A stretch of 64,000 bases of DNA from Amphibacillus xylanus NBRC 15112. GTDB lineage: Bacteria > Bacillota > Bacilli > Bacillales > Amphibacillaceae. The notes beneath the pieces were generated by a model, which saw only the letters and a list, made by a program, of their open reading frames with translations, ran no database searches and was not told where the DNA came from. Where the stretch lies: NCBI RefSeq assembly GCF_000307165.1, contig NC_018704.1, forward strand, positions 2,294,001-2,358,000. The letters are read 5' to 3'. The translations under genes were made by a program, and so were the position numbers. This document shows positions 16,694-26,067 of this stretch, in pieces. The stretch's first letter is position 1; each line of letters begins with the position of its first letter.

Positions 16694-19261
16694 TCAACTG
16701 TTTCGACGAACTCGTCTTAAAGCAAACACTGTTAAAATTACGCCTGATACCGTTTGAACGATTATTCCTAACCACCAATTTAAATACGCGTAATCATGAA
16801 TGGTCGCCATTTTACCTGTCATGATTTGACTAATATCTAAATAATGAAATGGTAAGAAGGCATGGATTTCATGTGGCCAAATAATTGCTAACAGTAACCC
16901 AGCGCCAAGAGCACATAATGAGACTGCCATTACTAACCATTGATTTTTCAAGTACGTAGAAACTAGGTAAACAACTTGATTAACAAAGAACAGATTAGAC
17001 AATAGTAAGCCTGTTCCAATCAACAGCCATTGCCATAATGGTAGAATTCTGAAATATTTAAGTTGCATCGGAATTTCTATTAATTGATCGGCTTTCCCAT
17101 TACCTGCAGCATATGAAATATACTGAATAAACGGGAACTCTAATTGTCCGACACCATTTAATAAACTGCCAATTATAAACGTGATTAAACCAACTAAAAG
17201 TGTAAAACAAATTCCCATACTTAATGATGCGACAATTTTAGCAGTAAAAGTCCTTTTTAATGAAATAGGCTGGACTAATAAGTAACGAATTGTTCCACTA
17301 CCATCCCATTCACGGACATAGCTTAAGCTATAAAAACCAACCAGTAAAATGAGCAGGACAACGAAATAATAGTGGTTAAAGAAATCAGCCAGTAAATTCA
17401 GACCACTTAATGTATTATGCTCTTTATTTACCTCTGCTAAATAACGATCGAAGACATCCTTCTCTACCATTGCTGGCGGTTCATCTTCCCCACTTCGAGG
17501 CGATTCTTGATACGTAGGTGTAAACAAAGTTTGATAAGGTCCGCCTGGCGTAACATAATCGATCCCCTTCTCGAGTTTCCATTCGCTTAAACGATAATTA
17601 ATATACGCATTTGGAATAAAAATCGGATCTGGAACCGGGATAACCTGAGAAGAGCTAGCAGTCCCAGTCCGAGTTACAAAGTGATAATCATTTTCTAAGT
17701 CAGTAAATTCTATTTGTGATAAACCCTGATAATTATTATCGAGAACTTCGGCTTCGAGATCCTTTAATTTAGACAGTTTATTTTCTAGTTCTTGACGTTC
17801 ATTTTGAAGCATTAAAATATAGTTCTTAAAATCCTCTTCCGTAGAGCGAGGAAGATCAGGGATTGTTAGTAAATCATGATGAATTAATTCTTGTTCTAGA
17901 TTAAGTTCAATTTCCGCTTCATATTGAGCTATTTGATTAAAGAAACGCTCAGAAGTTTCTTGGGCATTTTCAGTCTGATCCTGATAGCTATTCACAGCAA
18001 AATATAGCGTAAACGCTGCTAAAATAGCCGTTGAATAAAACAATATTGCCTGACGATGTAACTTCAACCATTCAAAACGGAACAAAAATCTGTTTGTAAG
18101 CTTCTTTATACCGTGAAACTTAAGTTTACGTTGCCACTTCGGTAAGTGAATTGGCCTTAATAAAACAAGCCCTGTCAACAAGCTGACCACAATAAATAAT
18201 AACAGTAACGCAGTCATAATTGATCTTGTCGACTGAGTTAACAAATAGTTATTTAAATTAAACCAAGCAACTGGATTATAAGTTAACAGCCGAGCTGGTT
18301 GTAGTCTGGTGAGTTGTTGACCAATTAAGATTAATATCGTATAGATAAAACTAATAAACAACTCATTATTAAATAGCTTCGCAAAAAGTGTTACGACAAT
18401 TAAAGACAACAATGTAAGACCAATAAAGAACAGTATTTTAAACAGTAGCATTTGCCACAACGGCTTAGATAAAACTCCCGCATCGGTATAAGTCAGCACC
18501 GGAAATTGTAGCTGCGCCTTAAGTGAAACTGTACTAAACAGTGAGAGTATTAGGCTCATTCCAACTGATGAAGCAATATATGTTCCAATAATCGAGAAAA
18601 ACAATTTTAACTTCTGCCCCATAATTTTCGGGTAAGAAATCGGCAATACTTTAACATAACTAAAAGATGCTCGATTCGGCTCTAAAAAGATTGGTAAACA
18701 GAAGAAAAAGATAATCAACATCATTGCCGGTAAACTAAAGAGAATATTGTAACTATTGTACAAGACAAATAAACTATTATAGTCTCGATCAAAATCAAAC
18801 TTACCAACTTCATACTCTACGGCCCAATCTAGTTGGTGCTTTTCAGTATGTAGTTCTTCCAAACTGAGTGCACGTAGCTCGGGGTCATGTTCTTGCACTT
18901 GAATGAGTAAGTCCCATATTTTTTGTTTCGCCACATTCATGTCATACCAATCTTCATAAAATGCAGCAATACTATAATTGAAGCGTTCACGTTCTGCTTC
19001 ATCAAGTAAATCATAAATCACTTGCATTTCTTCACTAATCTCTACGATCGGATCGATAATATAGTTATCATAATTCGGAATTCTCCAGCTAAGATCAGCA
19101 AGTAATTGATTCGCTCTCGTCATTTCCTCCGAACGAAAATCAACCGGGGATAATAATCGACTCAAAAAAATCACTAATACAATAAGCATCGGAATGATAA
19201 TTAAAGTAGATAAAAACCTCTTGTTTCTAATTTTCTTAATTTCAAAGGAAAAAAGGTTCAT
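16694..19261 (-). CDS. Giant ABC-2-type permease, paralogue of the gene at 20264-22834
   Basis: The 855-residue protein looks like two ABC-2 permease modules joined. Each module begins with a cytoplasmic start and helix ('FSFEIKKIRNKRFLSTLIII' and, near residue 395, 'FEWLKLHRQAILFYSTAIL'), followed by a large extracytoplasmic domain and then a membrane bundle. The second bundle begins with 'FYSLSYVREWDGSGTIRYLL', the coupling-type segment. The sister gene matches it along its length, including 'SPRSGE' and 'LSGLNLLADFFN'. It lies just after the ATPase gene; together they probably form an exporter or envelope-active complex. Substrate unknown. Confidence 0.85.
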   Translation of the reverse strand: MNLFSFEIKKIRNKRFLSTLIIIPMLIVLVIFLSRLLSPVDFRSEEMTRANQLLADLSWRIPNYDNYIIDPIVEISEEMQVIYDLLDEAERERFNYSIAAFYEDWYDMNVAKQKIWDLLIQVQEHDPELRALSLEELHTEKHQLDWAVEYEVGKFDFDRDYNSLFVLYNSYNILFSLPAMMLIIFFFCLPIFLEPNRASFSYVKVLPISYPKIMGQKLKLFFSIIGTYIASSVGMSLILSLFSTVSLKAQLQFPVLTYTDAGVLSKPLWQMLLFKILFFIGLTLLSLIVVTLFAKLFNNELFISFIYTILILIGQQLTRLQPARLLTYNPVAWFNLNNYLLTQSTRSIMTALLLLFIVVSLLTGLVLLRPIHLPKWQRKLKFHGIKKLTNRFLFRFEWLKLHRQAILFYSTAILAAFTLYFAVNSYQDQTENAQETSERFFNQIAQYEAEIELNLEQELIHHDLLTIPDLPRSTEEDFKNYILMLQNERQELENKLSKLKDLEAEVLDNNYQGLSQIEFTDLENDYHFVTRTGTASSSQVIPVPDPIFIPNAYINYRLSEWKLEKGIDYVTPGGPYQTLFTPTYQESPRSGEDEPPAMVEKDVFDRYLAEVNKEHNTLSGLNLLADFFNHYYFVVLLILLVGFYSLSYVREWDGSGTIRYLLVQPISLKRTFTAKIVASLSMGICFTLLVGLITFIIGSLLNGVGQLEFPFIQYISYAAGNGKADQLIEIPMQLKYFRILPLWQWLLIGTGLLLSNLFFVNQVVYLVSTYLKNQWLVMAVSLCALGAGLLLAIIWPHEIHAFLPFHYLDISQIMTGKMATIHDYAYLNWWLGIIVQTVSGVILTVFALRRVRRNS

Positions 19262-19380
19262 ATTTTCATCACCTATTAATCATATTTAAAATTAAATCCT
19301 TCTTATTTAGCTAAAGAACGACTGACAATCTTCAGTTGATCACCACTCGTTCATTTAGTTCATACTTCATACAACTAAAA

Positions 19381-20238
19381 CTAAACTTCCTGATAAATTT
19401 CGCGATAGAGATTTTCACTACTAAATTGTGTCCGTTCAATATCGACAATTGGGTTATCGTCTTGATTTAAAAGGCTAATCGCTTGATTTAAATTTGCTTT
19501 ATCAACAATAAACTGTGTATCATTAATAACCTCAACTTGAATGTCTTCATATTGCTGTCCTACTGGTTGTTTTGTAACAGTCAATACGTAAGAAAAATTA
19601 TGATGATCAGCGAGATCTCGATAAATAATTTCGCCGTCTTTTAAAAAGTAAATATGACGTGTCATACGATCAAGCTCATTTAAATTATGTGATGAAAGTA
19701 GAACTGTCGTCCCTTGAGCTGCTAGTTCACGAATAATCTCTCTAATTCTTATTAAACTAGTAGGATCAAGACCATTAAATGGTTCATCGAGTAATAACAC
19801 TTTAGGCTTATGAATAATAGCTGAAGCAAATAACAGATGCTGTTTCATTCCTAAAGAGTACTCTCCAACCTTCTGATACAGATAACTATCATTACCGACA
19901 TGCTTTGATACTTCCTCCACTGCATCTAAACTCAAATTCTGTGCATAGGCCACATACGATAAGTGGTCATAGCCCGTTAAGTGGGGATATAAGACACTAT
20001 TGTCCTGCATAAAGCCGACCTTCTTATACATGTCTGTTTTTGTAAATAGTTCATCAGCCATCGTAACAGTTCCACTATCAGCCTTGATTAAGCCCATCAT
20101 ACAAGATAGGAGTGTCGTTTTACCAACACCATTTGGACCAACTAGACCTGCAATCTCACCTTGACCAATTTCAAAGTTAATATCCGCCAATACTTTCTTA
20201 TCATGATAACTTTTGGTTAAACCTTGTACCGAAATCAT
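19381..20238 (-). CDS. ABC transporter ATP-binding protein
   Basis: The 285-residue ATPase shows Walker A GPNGVGKTT, signature YSLGMKQHLLFA (an LSGGQ variant), Walker B VLLLDEPFNGLD and the H-loop SSHNL. The C-terminal 70 residues are a small extra domain of the CcmA/drug-exporter type. ATG 20238 is chosen for its AGAGAGGGG site; the in-frame ATG at 20271 overlaps the upstream stop and lacks one. It lies between two paralogous permease genes and likely powers a heterodimer of the two. Confidence 0.93.
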   Translation of the reverse strand: MISVQGLTKSYHDKKVLADINFEIGQGEIAGLVGPNGVGKTTLLSCMMGLIKADSGTVTMADELFTKTDMYKKVGFMQDNSVLYPHLTGYDHLSYVAYAQNLSLDAVEEVSKHVGNDSYLYQKVGEYSLGMKQHLLFASAIIHKPKVLLLDEPFNGLDPTSLIRIREIIRELAAQGTTVLLSSHNLNELDRMTRHIYFLKDGEIIYRDLADHHNFSYVLTVTKQPVGQQYEDIQVEVINDTQFIVDKANLNQAISLLNQDDNPIVDIERTQFSSENLYREIYQEV

Positions 20239-20263
20239 TTCATTACCCCTCTCTATAAATAAA

Positions 20264-22834
20264 TTAATCATTAAACTTACGTAATCTTCTTAAGCTAAGT
20301 AAAGTTAAGCCAAGCGCTGCTAGACTTTGGACAATCATCCCAGTGCACCAATTTAAATATTGATAGTTTTCTAATATCGCAGTCTCACCAGTTAAAATTC
20401 GACCAATATCTAAATATAAAAACGGTAAAAACTGTTGAAAATCAAATGGTAAAATAATCGAAAAGATATAACCAGCACCTAAAATTAGTATGCTTGTCGC
20501 CATGATAGCCCATTGGTTTTTGGCGAAGGTTGATAAGTAGTATACAAGCTGGTTAATCATTACTATATTTGTTAGTAATAACCCTAACCCCATTAATAGT
20601 AGTTGCCATAACGGGATAATTCGGAAAAACTTCATCGTCATTGGAATTTCAATAAATGCTTCTTTACTAGCAAGACCTAATGAATCAGAGACGTATTGAA
20701 CAAATGGAAAATTGAGCTGTCCAACTCCATTTAATAAACTACCAATCACAAAGACTAACAAACTGGTAATGGCAACGAAGCAAAAGCCCATCGTTAGTGA
20801 AGAAAGCATTTTAGACTTAAAGGTTCGTTTTAGTGAAATCGGCTGAACGAGTAAATATCGAATCGTCCCTTGACCGTCCCACTCTCTTACATACGATAAA
20901 CTATAAAAACCTATTAACAAGATAAAAATTACTAAATAAAAGTACTCATTAAACAAATCAGCTAATAAGTTTAGGCCACTTAAATAACGATGTTCCTTGT
21001 CCACTTCGGCTAAATAAAAATCAAATACCTCTCGATCAATTCCTGAAGGTGGTTGCATTTCACCGCTTCGAGGCGATTCCTCATAACCTGGAATTAATAA
21101 CGTCTTGTATGGCCCACCCGGTGGAACAAAGTCAATTTCATTTTCAATTTTCCACTCACTTAATCGATAGTTTATATATGCATTCGGCATAAAGATTACG
21201 TGATCAATCGGAATTGTAGAAGAACTTTGAACTTCACCTGTTCTAGCCACAAACAAATAATCATCTTTCAAGCGCCGGTGCTCTATTTTATTTAGCACTG
21301 ATAAATCACCCGAGAGAAAATCAGCTTCAATCGCCTCGATCTCAGCTAGTTTAGATTCAGCTACCTGCTGCTCTGATTTATACATATTTAAGAACTGCTC
21401 TAGCCAAATTAAATCATTTGGATGTGTATCAGGATTGTCCAAGTGCTGCTGATAGGCTTCAATGATTTCTGGGTAACTATCAACCTGATTTCTTAACCGA
21501 TCTCGTTCATTAACATAATCTTGATAAGCTTGATCAGTCTGAACTTCTAAATATTGATAGCTATCAATTGCAGAAAATAACGTAAAGGCAACAATAATTG
21601 CTGTTGAATAAAACAAAATTGACTGCCTATTTAGTTTTAACCATTCATAACGTAATAAAAAACTCTTTGATAATTTTCGAATGCCACGATACTTGGCCTT
21701 ACGTTTCAATTTTGGTAGTCGGAGGTTTCTTAATAAGACGAAATATGTTAAACAGACTACGACAATAAAGAGAATCGCAAGTACAGTAATAATCCTGTCA
21801 GTTCGCTGAAAAAAGATAAAATTAGCTGTATCGAGCCATGCAAATGGATTAAATGTTATCTTTGCTGTTGAGCTAAGACGTGTCATTTGCATTCCAATCA
21901 AGCCAACAGCACCTACAATAAATGTGATAAATAGTTCGTTATGAAATAACTTTGCTAATACAGCTACGATTACTAAGGAAAGTAACGTCAGACCAATAAA
22001 AAATAAAATTTGAAACAACAATACCTGCCAAAAAGGTTTAGTTATCATTTCTCCTTCAGCAATTTTAACTAGAGGGTAATTTAACTGGGCTTTTAATGAG
22101 GCTGAATCAAATATAGAAATGAGTAGGCTTCCTATAATCGTAGAACCAATGTATGTTCCAATAATCGCAAAAAATATAACTAACTTATTACCCATAATTT
22201 TTACATAACTTAGAGGTAAAACTTGTGAAAATTTAAAAACCGAGTAATTAGGCTCTAAAAAAATCGACAAACAAAAGAAGAAAATAACTAGCATGATTGC
22301 TGGCAAACTAAAAAGCCAATCAAAACTCTTAAATAAGACAAATAAACTATTTTGATCAGTTGAAAAGTCGTGCGTACCAACATCATACTCGACAGCCCAA
22401 TCAATAACTGGCTTTTCCATCTGTAAATCCTCTATATTGACAGATCGTAACTCTGGATCGATCTCAGCTATCTGAAGTAATAGATCCCATATTTTCTGCT
22501 TTGCTTTATTCATATCTGTCCACTCTTCATAATATGCAGACACACTATACGTAAAGCGTTCACGCTCTGCTTGATCAATCAATTCATACAGAAGGGCATC
22601 TTCATCACTTAATTCAGTAGTCGGATCTTGCTCCGCATAGTAAAAATCAGGGATACGCCAATTCAAATCCGCTAATAGCTGATTTGCTTTAATTCGCTCT
22701 TGCTCTGAAAAATTTATATCAGTAAAAAATCTAAGTGTAAAAATAGTGATCACAATTATAATCGGAATCGCTATTAGTAAATACATAAATCGTATATTTC
22801 TTATCTTTTTTAACTCAAAAAGTAAAAAATTCAT
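20264..22834 (-). CDS. Giant ABC-2-type permease, first of the pair
   Basis: The 856-residue membrane protein has the same two-module plan as the gene at 16694-19261: 'LFELKKIRNIRFMYLLIAIP' at the start, a second start-like helix 'RYEWLKLNRQSILFYSTAI' near residue 395, an extracytoplasmic coiled region, and 'FYSLSYVREWDGQGTIRYLL' before the last membrane bundle. It heads a permease-ATPase-permease operon; the ATPase start lies within 26 bp of its stop, so translation is probably coupled. I infer an old tandem duplication that now gives two different half-sites. Substrate unknown; antimicrobial-peptide resistance is one possibility. Confidence 0.85.
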   Translation of the reverse strand: MNFLLFELKKIRNIRFMYLLIAIPIIIVITIFTLRFFTDINFSEQERIKANQLLADLNWRIPDFYYAEQDPTTELSDEDALLYELIDQAERERFTYSVSAYYEEWTDMNKAKQKIWDLLLQIAEIDPELRSVNIEDLQMEKPVIDWAVEYDVGTHDFSTDQNSLFVLFKSFDWLFSLPAIMLVIFFFCLSIFLEPNYSVFKFSQVLPLSYVKIMGNKLVIFFAIIGTYIGSTIIGSLLISIFDSASLKAQLNYPLVKIAEGEMITKPFWQVLLFQILFFIGLTLLSLVIVAVLAKLFHNELFITFIVGAVGLIGMQMTRLSSTAKITFNPFAWLDTANFIFFQRTDRIITVLAILFIVVVCLTYFVLLRNLRLPKLKRKAKYRGIRKLSKSFLLRYEWLKLNRQSILFYSTAIIVAFTLFSAIDSYQYLEVQTDQAYQDYVNERDRLRNQVDSYPEIIEAYQQHLDNPDTHPNDLIWLEQFLNMYKSEQQVAESKLAEIEAIEADFLSGDLSVLNKIEHRRLKDDYLFVARTGEVQSSSTIPIDHVIFMPNAYINYRLSEWKIENEIDFVPPGGPYKTLLIPGYEESPRSGEMQPPSGIDREVFDFYLAEVDKEHRYLSGLNLLADLFNEYFYLVIFILLIGFYSLSYVREWDGQGTIRYLLVQPISLKRTFKSKMLSSLTMGFCFVAITSLLVFVIGSLLNGVGQLNFPFVQYVSDSLGLASKEAFIEIPMTMKFFRIIPLWQLLLMGLGLLLTNIVMINQLVYYLSTFAKNQWAIMATSILILGAGYIFSIILPFDFQQFLPFLYLDIGRILTGETAILENYQYLNWCTGMIVQSLAALGLTLLSLRRLRKFND

Positions 22835-22958
22835 ATTATCACCCTTTATTTATCATATGCAATATGATAAAGGTTAATATGACTAATAGCAATAGAAAGG
22901 GTCAGAATTAATAGACTATTTAAATGATTTCGACGTTTCCCTGGATTTCAATTTGAAA

Positions 22959-23375
22959 TTACCTAACTCTTACTAATTCTACGTCTTGTATATCTGTACC
23001 ATGTACTTCAAAGTGATAAGCTTGGTTTGGTTTTAATGTTAAGTTTTGTTGACCTAAATAGATCCGCTCATTATTTTCACTTATTAGGAAAAAATCAAAT
23101 AGCATATTTCCTTTTAATGTGAAGTCCTGCTGATTATCAAACACCATACTCATGATATCGCCTTTCTTAATTCTCGAACCATCTGCATAAGCCATTCCAT
23201 TACCAGTAAATGCTGTGTCAATTTCAATTTGATAAATAGAAAAGTGTGCATGATTCTCTAAACTTATAACCATCGTGTTTTCAGTTGGCTCAGTAGCTTG
23301 AGACGAGTAACAACCAGCTAATAAGAAAATACAAAAAGTCATTAGTAACAAAAACAACAGCAGTTTACGATTCAC
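22959..23375 (-). CDS. Predicted lipoprotein upstream of the ABC operon
   Basis: GTG 23375 behind TTGGGGTGAT gives a 138-residue protein starting MNRKLLLFLLLMTFCIFLLAGC, a lipoprotein signal with Cys in LAGC. The mature part is a small beta-rich domain with no family I recognise. It is about 125 bp before the first permease gene in the same direction and may belong to that unit. The upstream extension to 23456 has no ribosome site. Role in the transporter is only inferred from position. Confidence 0.7.
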   Translation of the reverse strand: MNRKLLLFLLLMTFCIFLLAGCYSSQATEPTENTMVISLENHAHFSIYQIEIDTAFTGNGMAYADGSRIKKGDIMSMVFDNQQDFTLKGNMLFDFFLISENNERIYLGQQNLTLKPNQAYHFEVHGTDIQDVELVRVR

Positions 23376-23470
23376 AATATCACCCCAAGTATATTTTGTT
23401 AATTCTACATTAAACCATTTCTTATCGTTTATCAATAAATTTTTATCGATAAACATATTTTAGCATGCAA

Positions 23471-23512
23471 AAAAACTCAATTGAATAATCAAATATTCAA
23501 TCGAGTTTTTCT
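23471..23512. terminator. Terminator after treR
   Basis: ACTCAATTGAATA and TATTCAATCGAGT form a stem around ATCAAA, with T runs on both strands. Confidence 0.8.
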
Positions 23513-23535
23513 TATATAATCATTTTCTTTAACTT

Positions 23536-24249
23536 TTAATTAAGTCGACGGGCAAAATCTACGAAACGAAATTTATCTGGGCGATGTCGTGATTCTGTAT
23601 ACTGAAATAAAGTTGCATCATCTAAATAGACATAGTTTTTGATTAACACAACATGACTATATCCCTCAAGGTCAAGTAATCGTTCATCTTCTTCTGTTGG
23701 TTCTTCTACGGTGATTTCCTTCTTTGCAAAACTAATCGTTAAGCCTAGCTCTTTCTCTATATAGGCATAAATTGAATCCTGACAAATATCAACAGTTAAG
23801 TCTGGAACTCGATCAGCAATTAAAAAATCTTTATCTAATATCACCCGCTCACCAGAGAATTCTCGAACTCGAATGATACGCCATACTTTATCATCTTTAT
23901 CAATCTGTAGACGATCCTGCAAGAACTGATCAGCCTTAACTAACTCTAGTTCCTCTACATGCGTCTTCACATCTAAATCCATCTTCTCAATAATCTCTTT
24001 AAAACTAACTAAACCAGAGACAGGGAAATCAAATTTATTACGTTCAATTAAGACTGAACCTTTTCCTCTTACCTTTTGAATATAGCCTTTTTGAGATAAA
24101 AGATTTAATGCTTTTCGAATCGTTTCTCGAGATGTTTGGTAAGCATCCTTTAGCTCGTTCTCTGAGGGGAGTAGTTCACCTACTTCCCACTCCTCACGTT
24201 CAATTCTTTCAACTAAGGACTGGTAAATCAGATCATATTTACGTTTCAT
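23536..24249 (-). CDS. treR: Trehalose operon repressor, GntR family
   Basis: The 237-residue regulator has an N-terminal winged helix ('ELLPSENELKDAYQTSRETIRKAL' region, about 25-55) and a C-terminal UTRA effector domain (about 85-235). It matches Bacillus TreR, which represses the trehalose operon and is released by trehalose-6-phosphate. Two palindromic TGTATATACA boxes upstream of treP fit its operator. It is the third gene of treP-treA-treR, 30 bp after treA, the Bacillus subtilis order. Confidence 0.92.
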   Translation of the reverse strand: MKRKYDLIYQSLVERIEREEWEVGELLPSENELKDAYQTSRETIRKALNLLSQKGYIQKVRGKGSVLIERNKFDFPVSGLVSFKEIIEKMDLDVKTHVEELELVKADQFLQDRLQIDKDDKVWRIIRVREFSGERVILDKDFLIADRVPDLTVDICQDSIYAYIEKELGLTISFAKKEITVEEPTEEDERLLDLEGYSHVVLIKNYVYLDDATLFQYTESRHRPDKFRFVDFARRLN

Positions 24250-24279
24250 GGTAGGACTTCCTTATCTAAACATTTTCGT

Positions 24280-25959
24280 TTATGTTAAATAATAAACAAC
24301 AGATTCATAAGGCCGTAATTTTCCTGACTCAGCTTGACCTATCTGATCTGAATAATTACTAATCAGAACTTCAGCTTGGTTGTAATCAGTATTGATTAAT
24401 TTCGTTAGATCATAGTCAACTGTATCAGCATAGAAGTTATTTAATACGACCAGTCGTTCATTATTATACTCCCGAATATAAGCAAAAATTGCCTGATCAT
24501 CAGGTAAAATTAACTGATAATCTCCTAATGTTATAATATCATATTCTTTCCTTAATTGAATCAACTTTTGGTAATGATAAAAAATTGAATTTGGATCTTT
24601 CAAGGCTTGTTCTACATTTATATCTTGATAGTTATCAGCTAAATCGATCCAAGGCGTACCTTTTGTGAAGCCAGCATTTACATCACTATTCCATTGCATT
24701 GGTGTTCGTGAATTATCTCGTGACTTTTCACTTAAGATCTTTAATAACGTATCAGAATCGATGCCTTCCTCACGCTTCATGTTATACATGTTTAACGATT
24801 CAACATCACGATACTGGTCAATTGATTTGAATTTAGGATTTGTCATTCCTATTTCTTCACCTTGATAAATGTAAGGTGTTCCTTGCATAAAGTGAATGGT
24901 TGTTGCCAGCATTTTTGCTGATTCTTGATGATAATTTTGATCATCTCCAAAGCGAGATACGATACGTGGTTGGTCATGATTACACCAAAATAGTGCGTTC
25001 CAACCTCCACCTTTATTCATACCTACTTGCCAATCTGATAAAATTTTCTTTAATTCAAGGAAATCAAATGGCGCAGTTGTCCACTTTTCCCCATTTGGGT
25101 AATCAACTTTTAAGTGGTGGAAGTTAAATGTCATATCAAGTTCTTCACGTTCTGGTTTCGTATACTTGATACAAGCATCAATTGAAGTTGATGACATTTC
25201 TCCAACTGTTAATAAATTCTTCCCTTTAAAAACACGCTGGTGCATCTCATGTAAATATTGATGAATTTTCGGTCCATCTGTATAGAACTTTCTACCATCA
25301 CCCGGTGAGACAGATCCATCATCGTCTGGGAAGTTTTGATCTTTAGATATTAAGTTAATGACATCTAGTCGGAAACCATCGACGCCTTTATCAATCCAGA
25401 AATTCATCATTTCATAAACTGCATCGCGGACTTCTTCATTTTCCCAGTTTAGATCAGCTTGGGTTGTATCAAAGAGGTGTAAATAGTATTGATCTGTCGT
25501 TTCATCATATTGCCATGCATTTCCACCAAATTTAGATTGCCAATTAGTTGGTGGCTGATTATTTTTACCGTCTTTCCAAATATAGAAATCACGATAGCGA
25601 TTATCCTTGCTAGAAGCAGATTGCTTGAACCACTCATGCTCTGTCGATGTGTGATTTACAACAATATCGAAAATAATTTTCAGATCACGATTATGCGCTT
25701 CTGCTAATAAACGCTCAACATCTTCCATTGTGCCATACGGCTCAAAAATCTTATAATAATCACGAATATCGTAGCCATTATCATTTTGAGGTGAGTCATA
25801 AATTGGCGTTAACCAAACGACGTCAACACCTAATTCTTTTAAATAATCTAGTTTTTCAATGATACCATTAACGTCACCAACGCCTGTGCCTGTCGTGTCA
25901 TTAAAGCTTTTCGGGTAGATTTGATAAACTACTGATTTTCTCCACCATGGTTGCGTCAC
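24280..25959 (-). CDS. treA: Trehalose-6-phosphate hydrolase (GH13)
   Basis: The 559-residue enzyme hydrolyses trehalose-6-P to glucose and glucose-6-P. GH13 regions are clear: 'DIVVNHTSTEHEWF', 'GFRLDVINLISKD' with the nucleophile Asp, 'LLTVGEMSST' with the acid Glu, and 'WCNHDQPRIVSRFGD'. The start is GTG 25959 behind AAGGGGATG; the TTG six codons earlier is poorly spaced. The product closely resembles Bacillus subtilis TreA from 'QPWWRKSVVYQIYPKSFNDT' on. It sits between treP and treR, with a hairpin between treP and treA that could lower its expression. Confidence 0.96.
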   Translation of the reverse strand: MTQPWWRKSVVYQIYPKSFNDTTGTGVGDVNGIIEKLDYLKELGVDVVWLTPIYDSPQNDNGYDIRDYYKIFEPYGTMEDVERLLAEAHNRDLKIIFDIVVNHTSTEHEWFKQSASSKDNRYRDFYIWKDGKNNQPPTNWQSKFGGNAWQYDETTDQYYLHLFDTTQADLNWENEEVRDAVYEMMNFWIDKGVDGFRLDVINLISKDQNFPDDDGSVSPGDGRKFYTDGPKIHQYLHEMHQRVFKGKNLLTVGEMSSTSIDACIKYTKPEREELDMTFNFHHLKVDYPNGEKWTTAPFDFLELKKILSDWQVGMNKGGGWNALFWCNHDQPRIVSRFGDDQNYHQESAKMLATTIHFMQGTPYIYQGEEIGMTNPKFKSIDQYRDVESLNMYNMKREEGIDSDTLLKILSEKSRDNSRTPMQWNSDVNAGFTKGTPWIDLADNYQDINVEQALKDPNSIFYHYQKLIQLRKEYDIITLGDYQLILPDDQAIFAYIREYNNERLVVLNNFYADTVDYDLTKLINTDYNQAEVLISNYSDQIGQAESGKLRPYESVVYYLT

Positions 25960-26016
25960 GTCTTCATCCCCTTGCAAATATTATATTTTTTTATTTTTCA
26001 ATTGTGTAAAATAAGC

Positions 26017-26060
26017 AACAACCATTTTACTAAGAAGATACTTAGAAAATGGTTGTTTTA
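26017..26060 (-). terminator. Internal hairpin between treP and treA
   Basis: AACAACCATTTT pairs with AAAATGGTTGTT, with an inner CTAAG/CTTAG stem; on the minus strand it continues into a mixed T-rich run. Because treA and treR have no obvious separate promoter, this is probably a partial terminator or mRNA-processing element. Confidence 0.6.
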
Positions 26061-26067
26061 TCATTAA

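Noticed and set aside
25449-25707. Overlapping ORFs within treA and other long reverse frames inside coding genes
   Set aside because: They are shadows of well-supported genes, lack ribosome sites and have unnatural composition.
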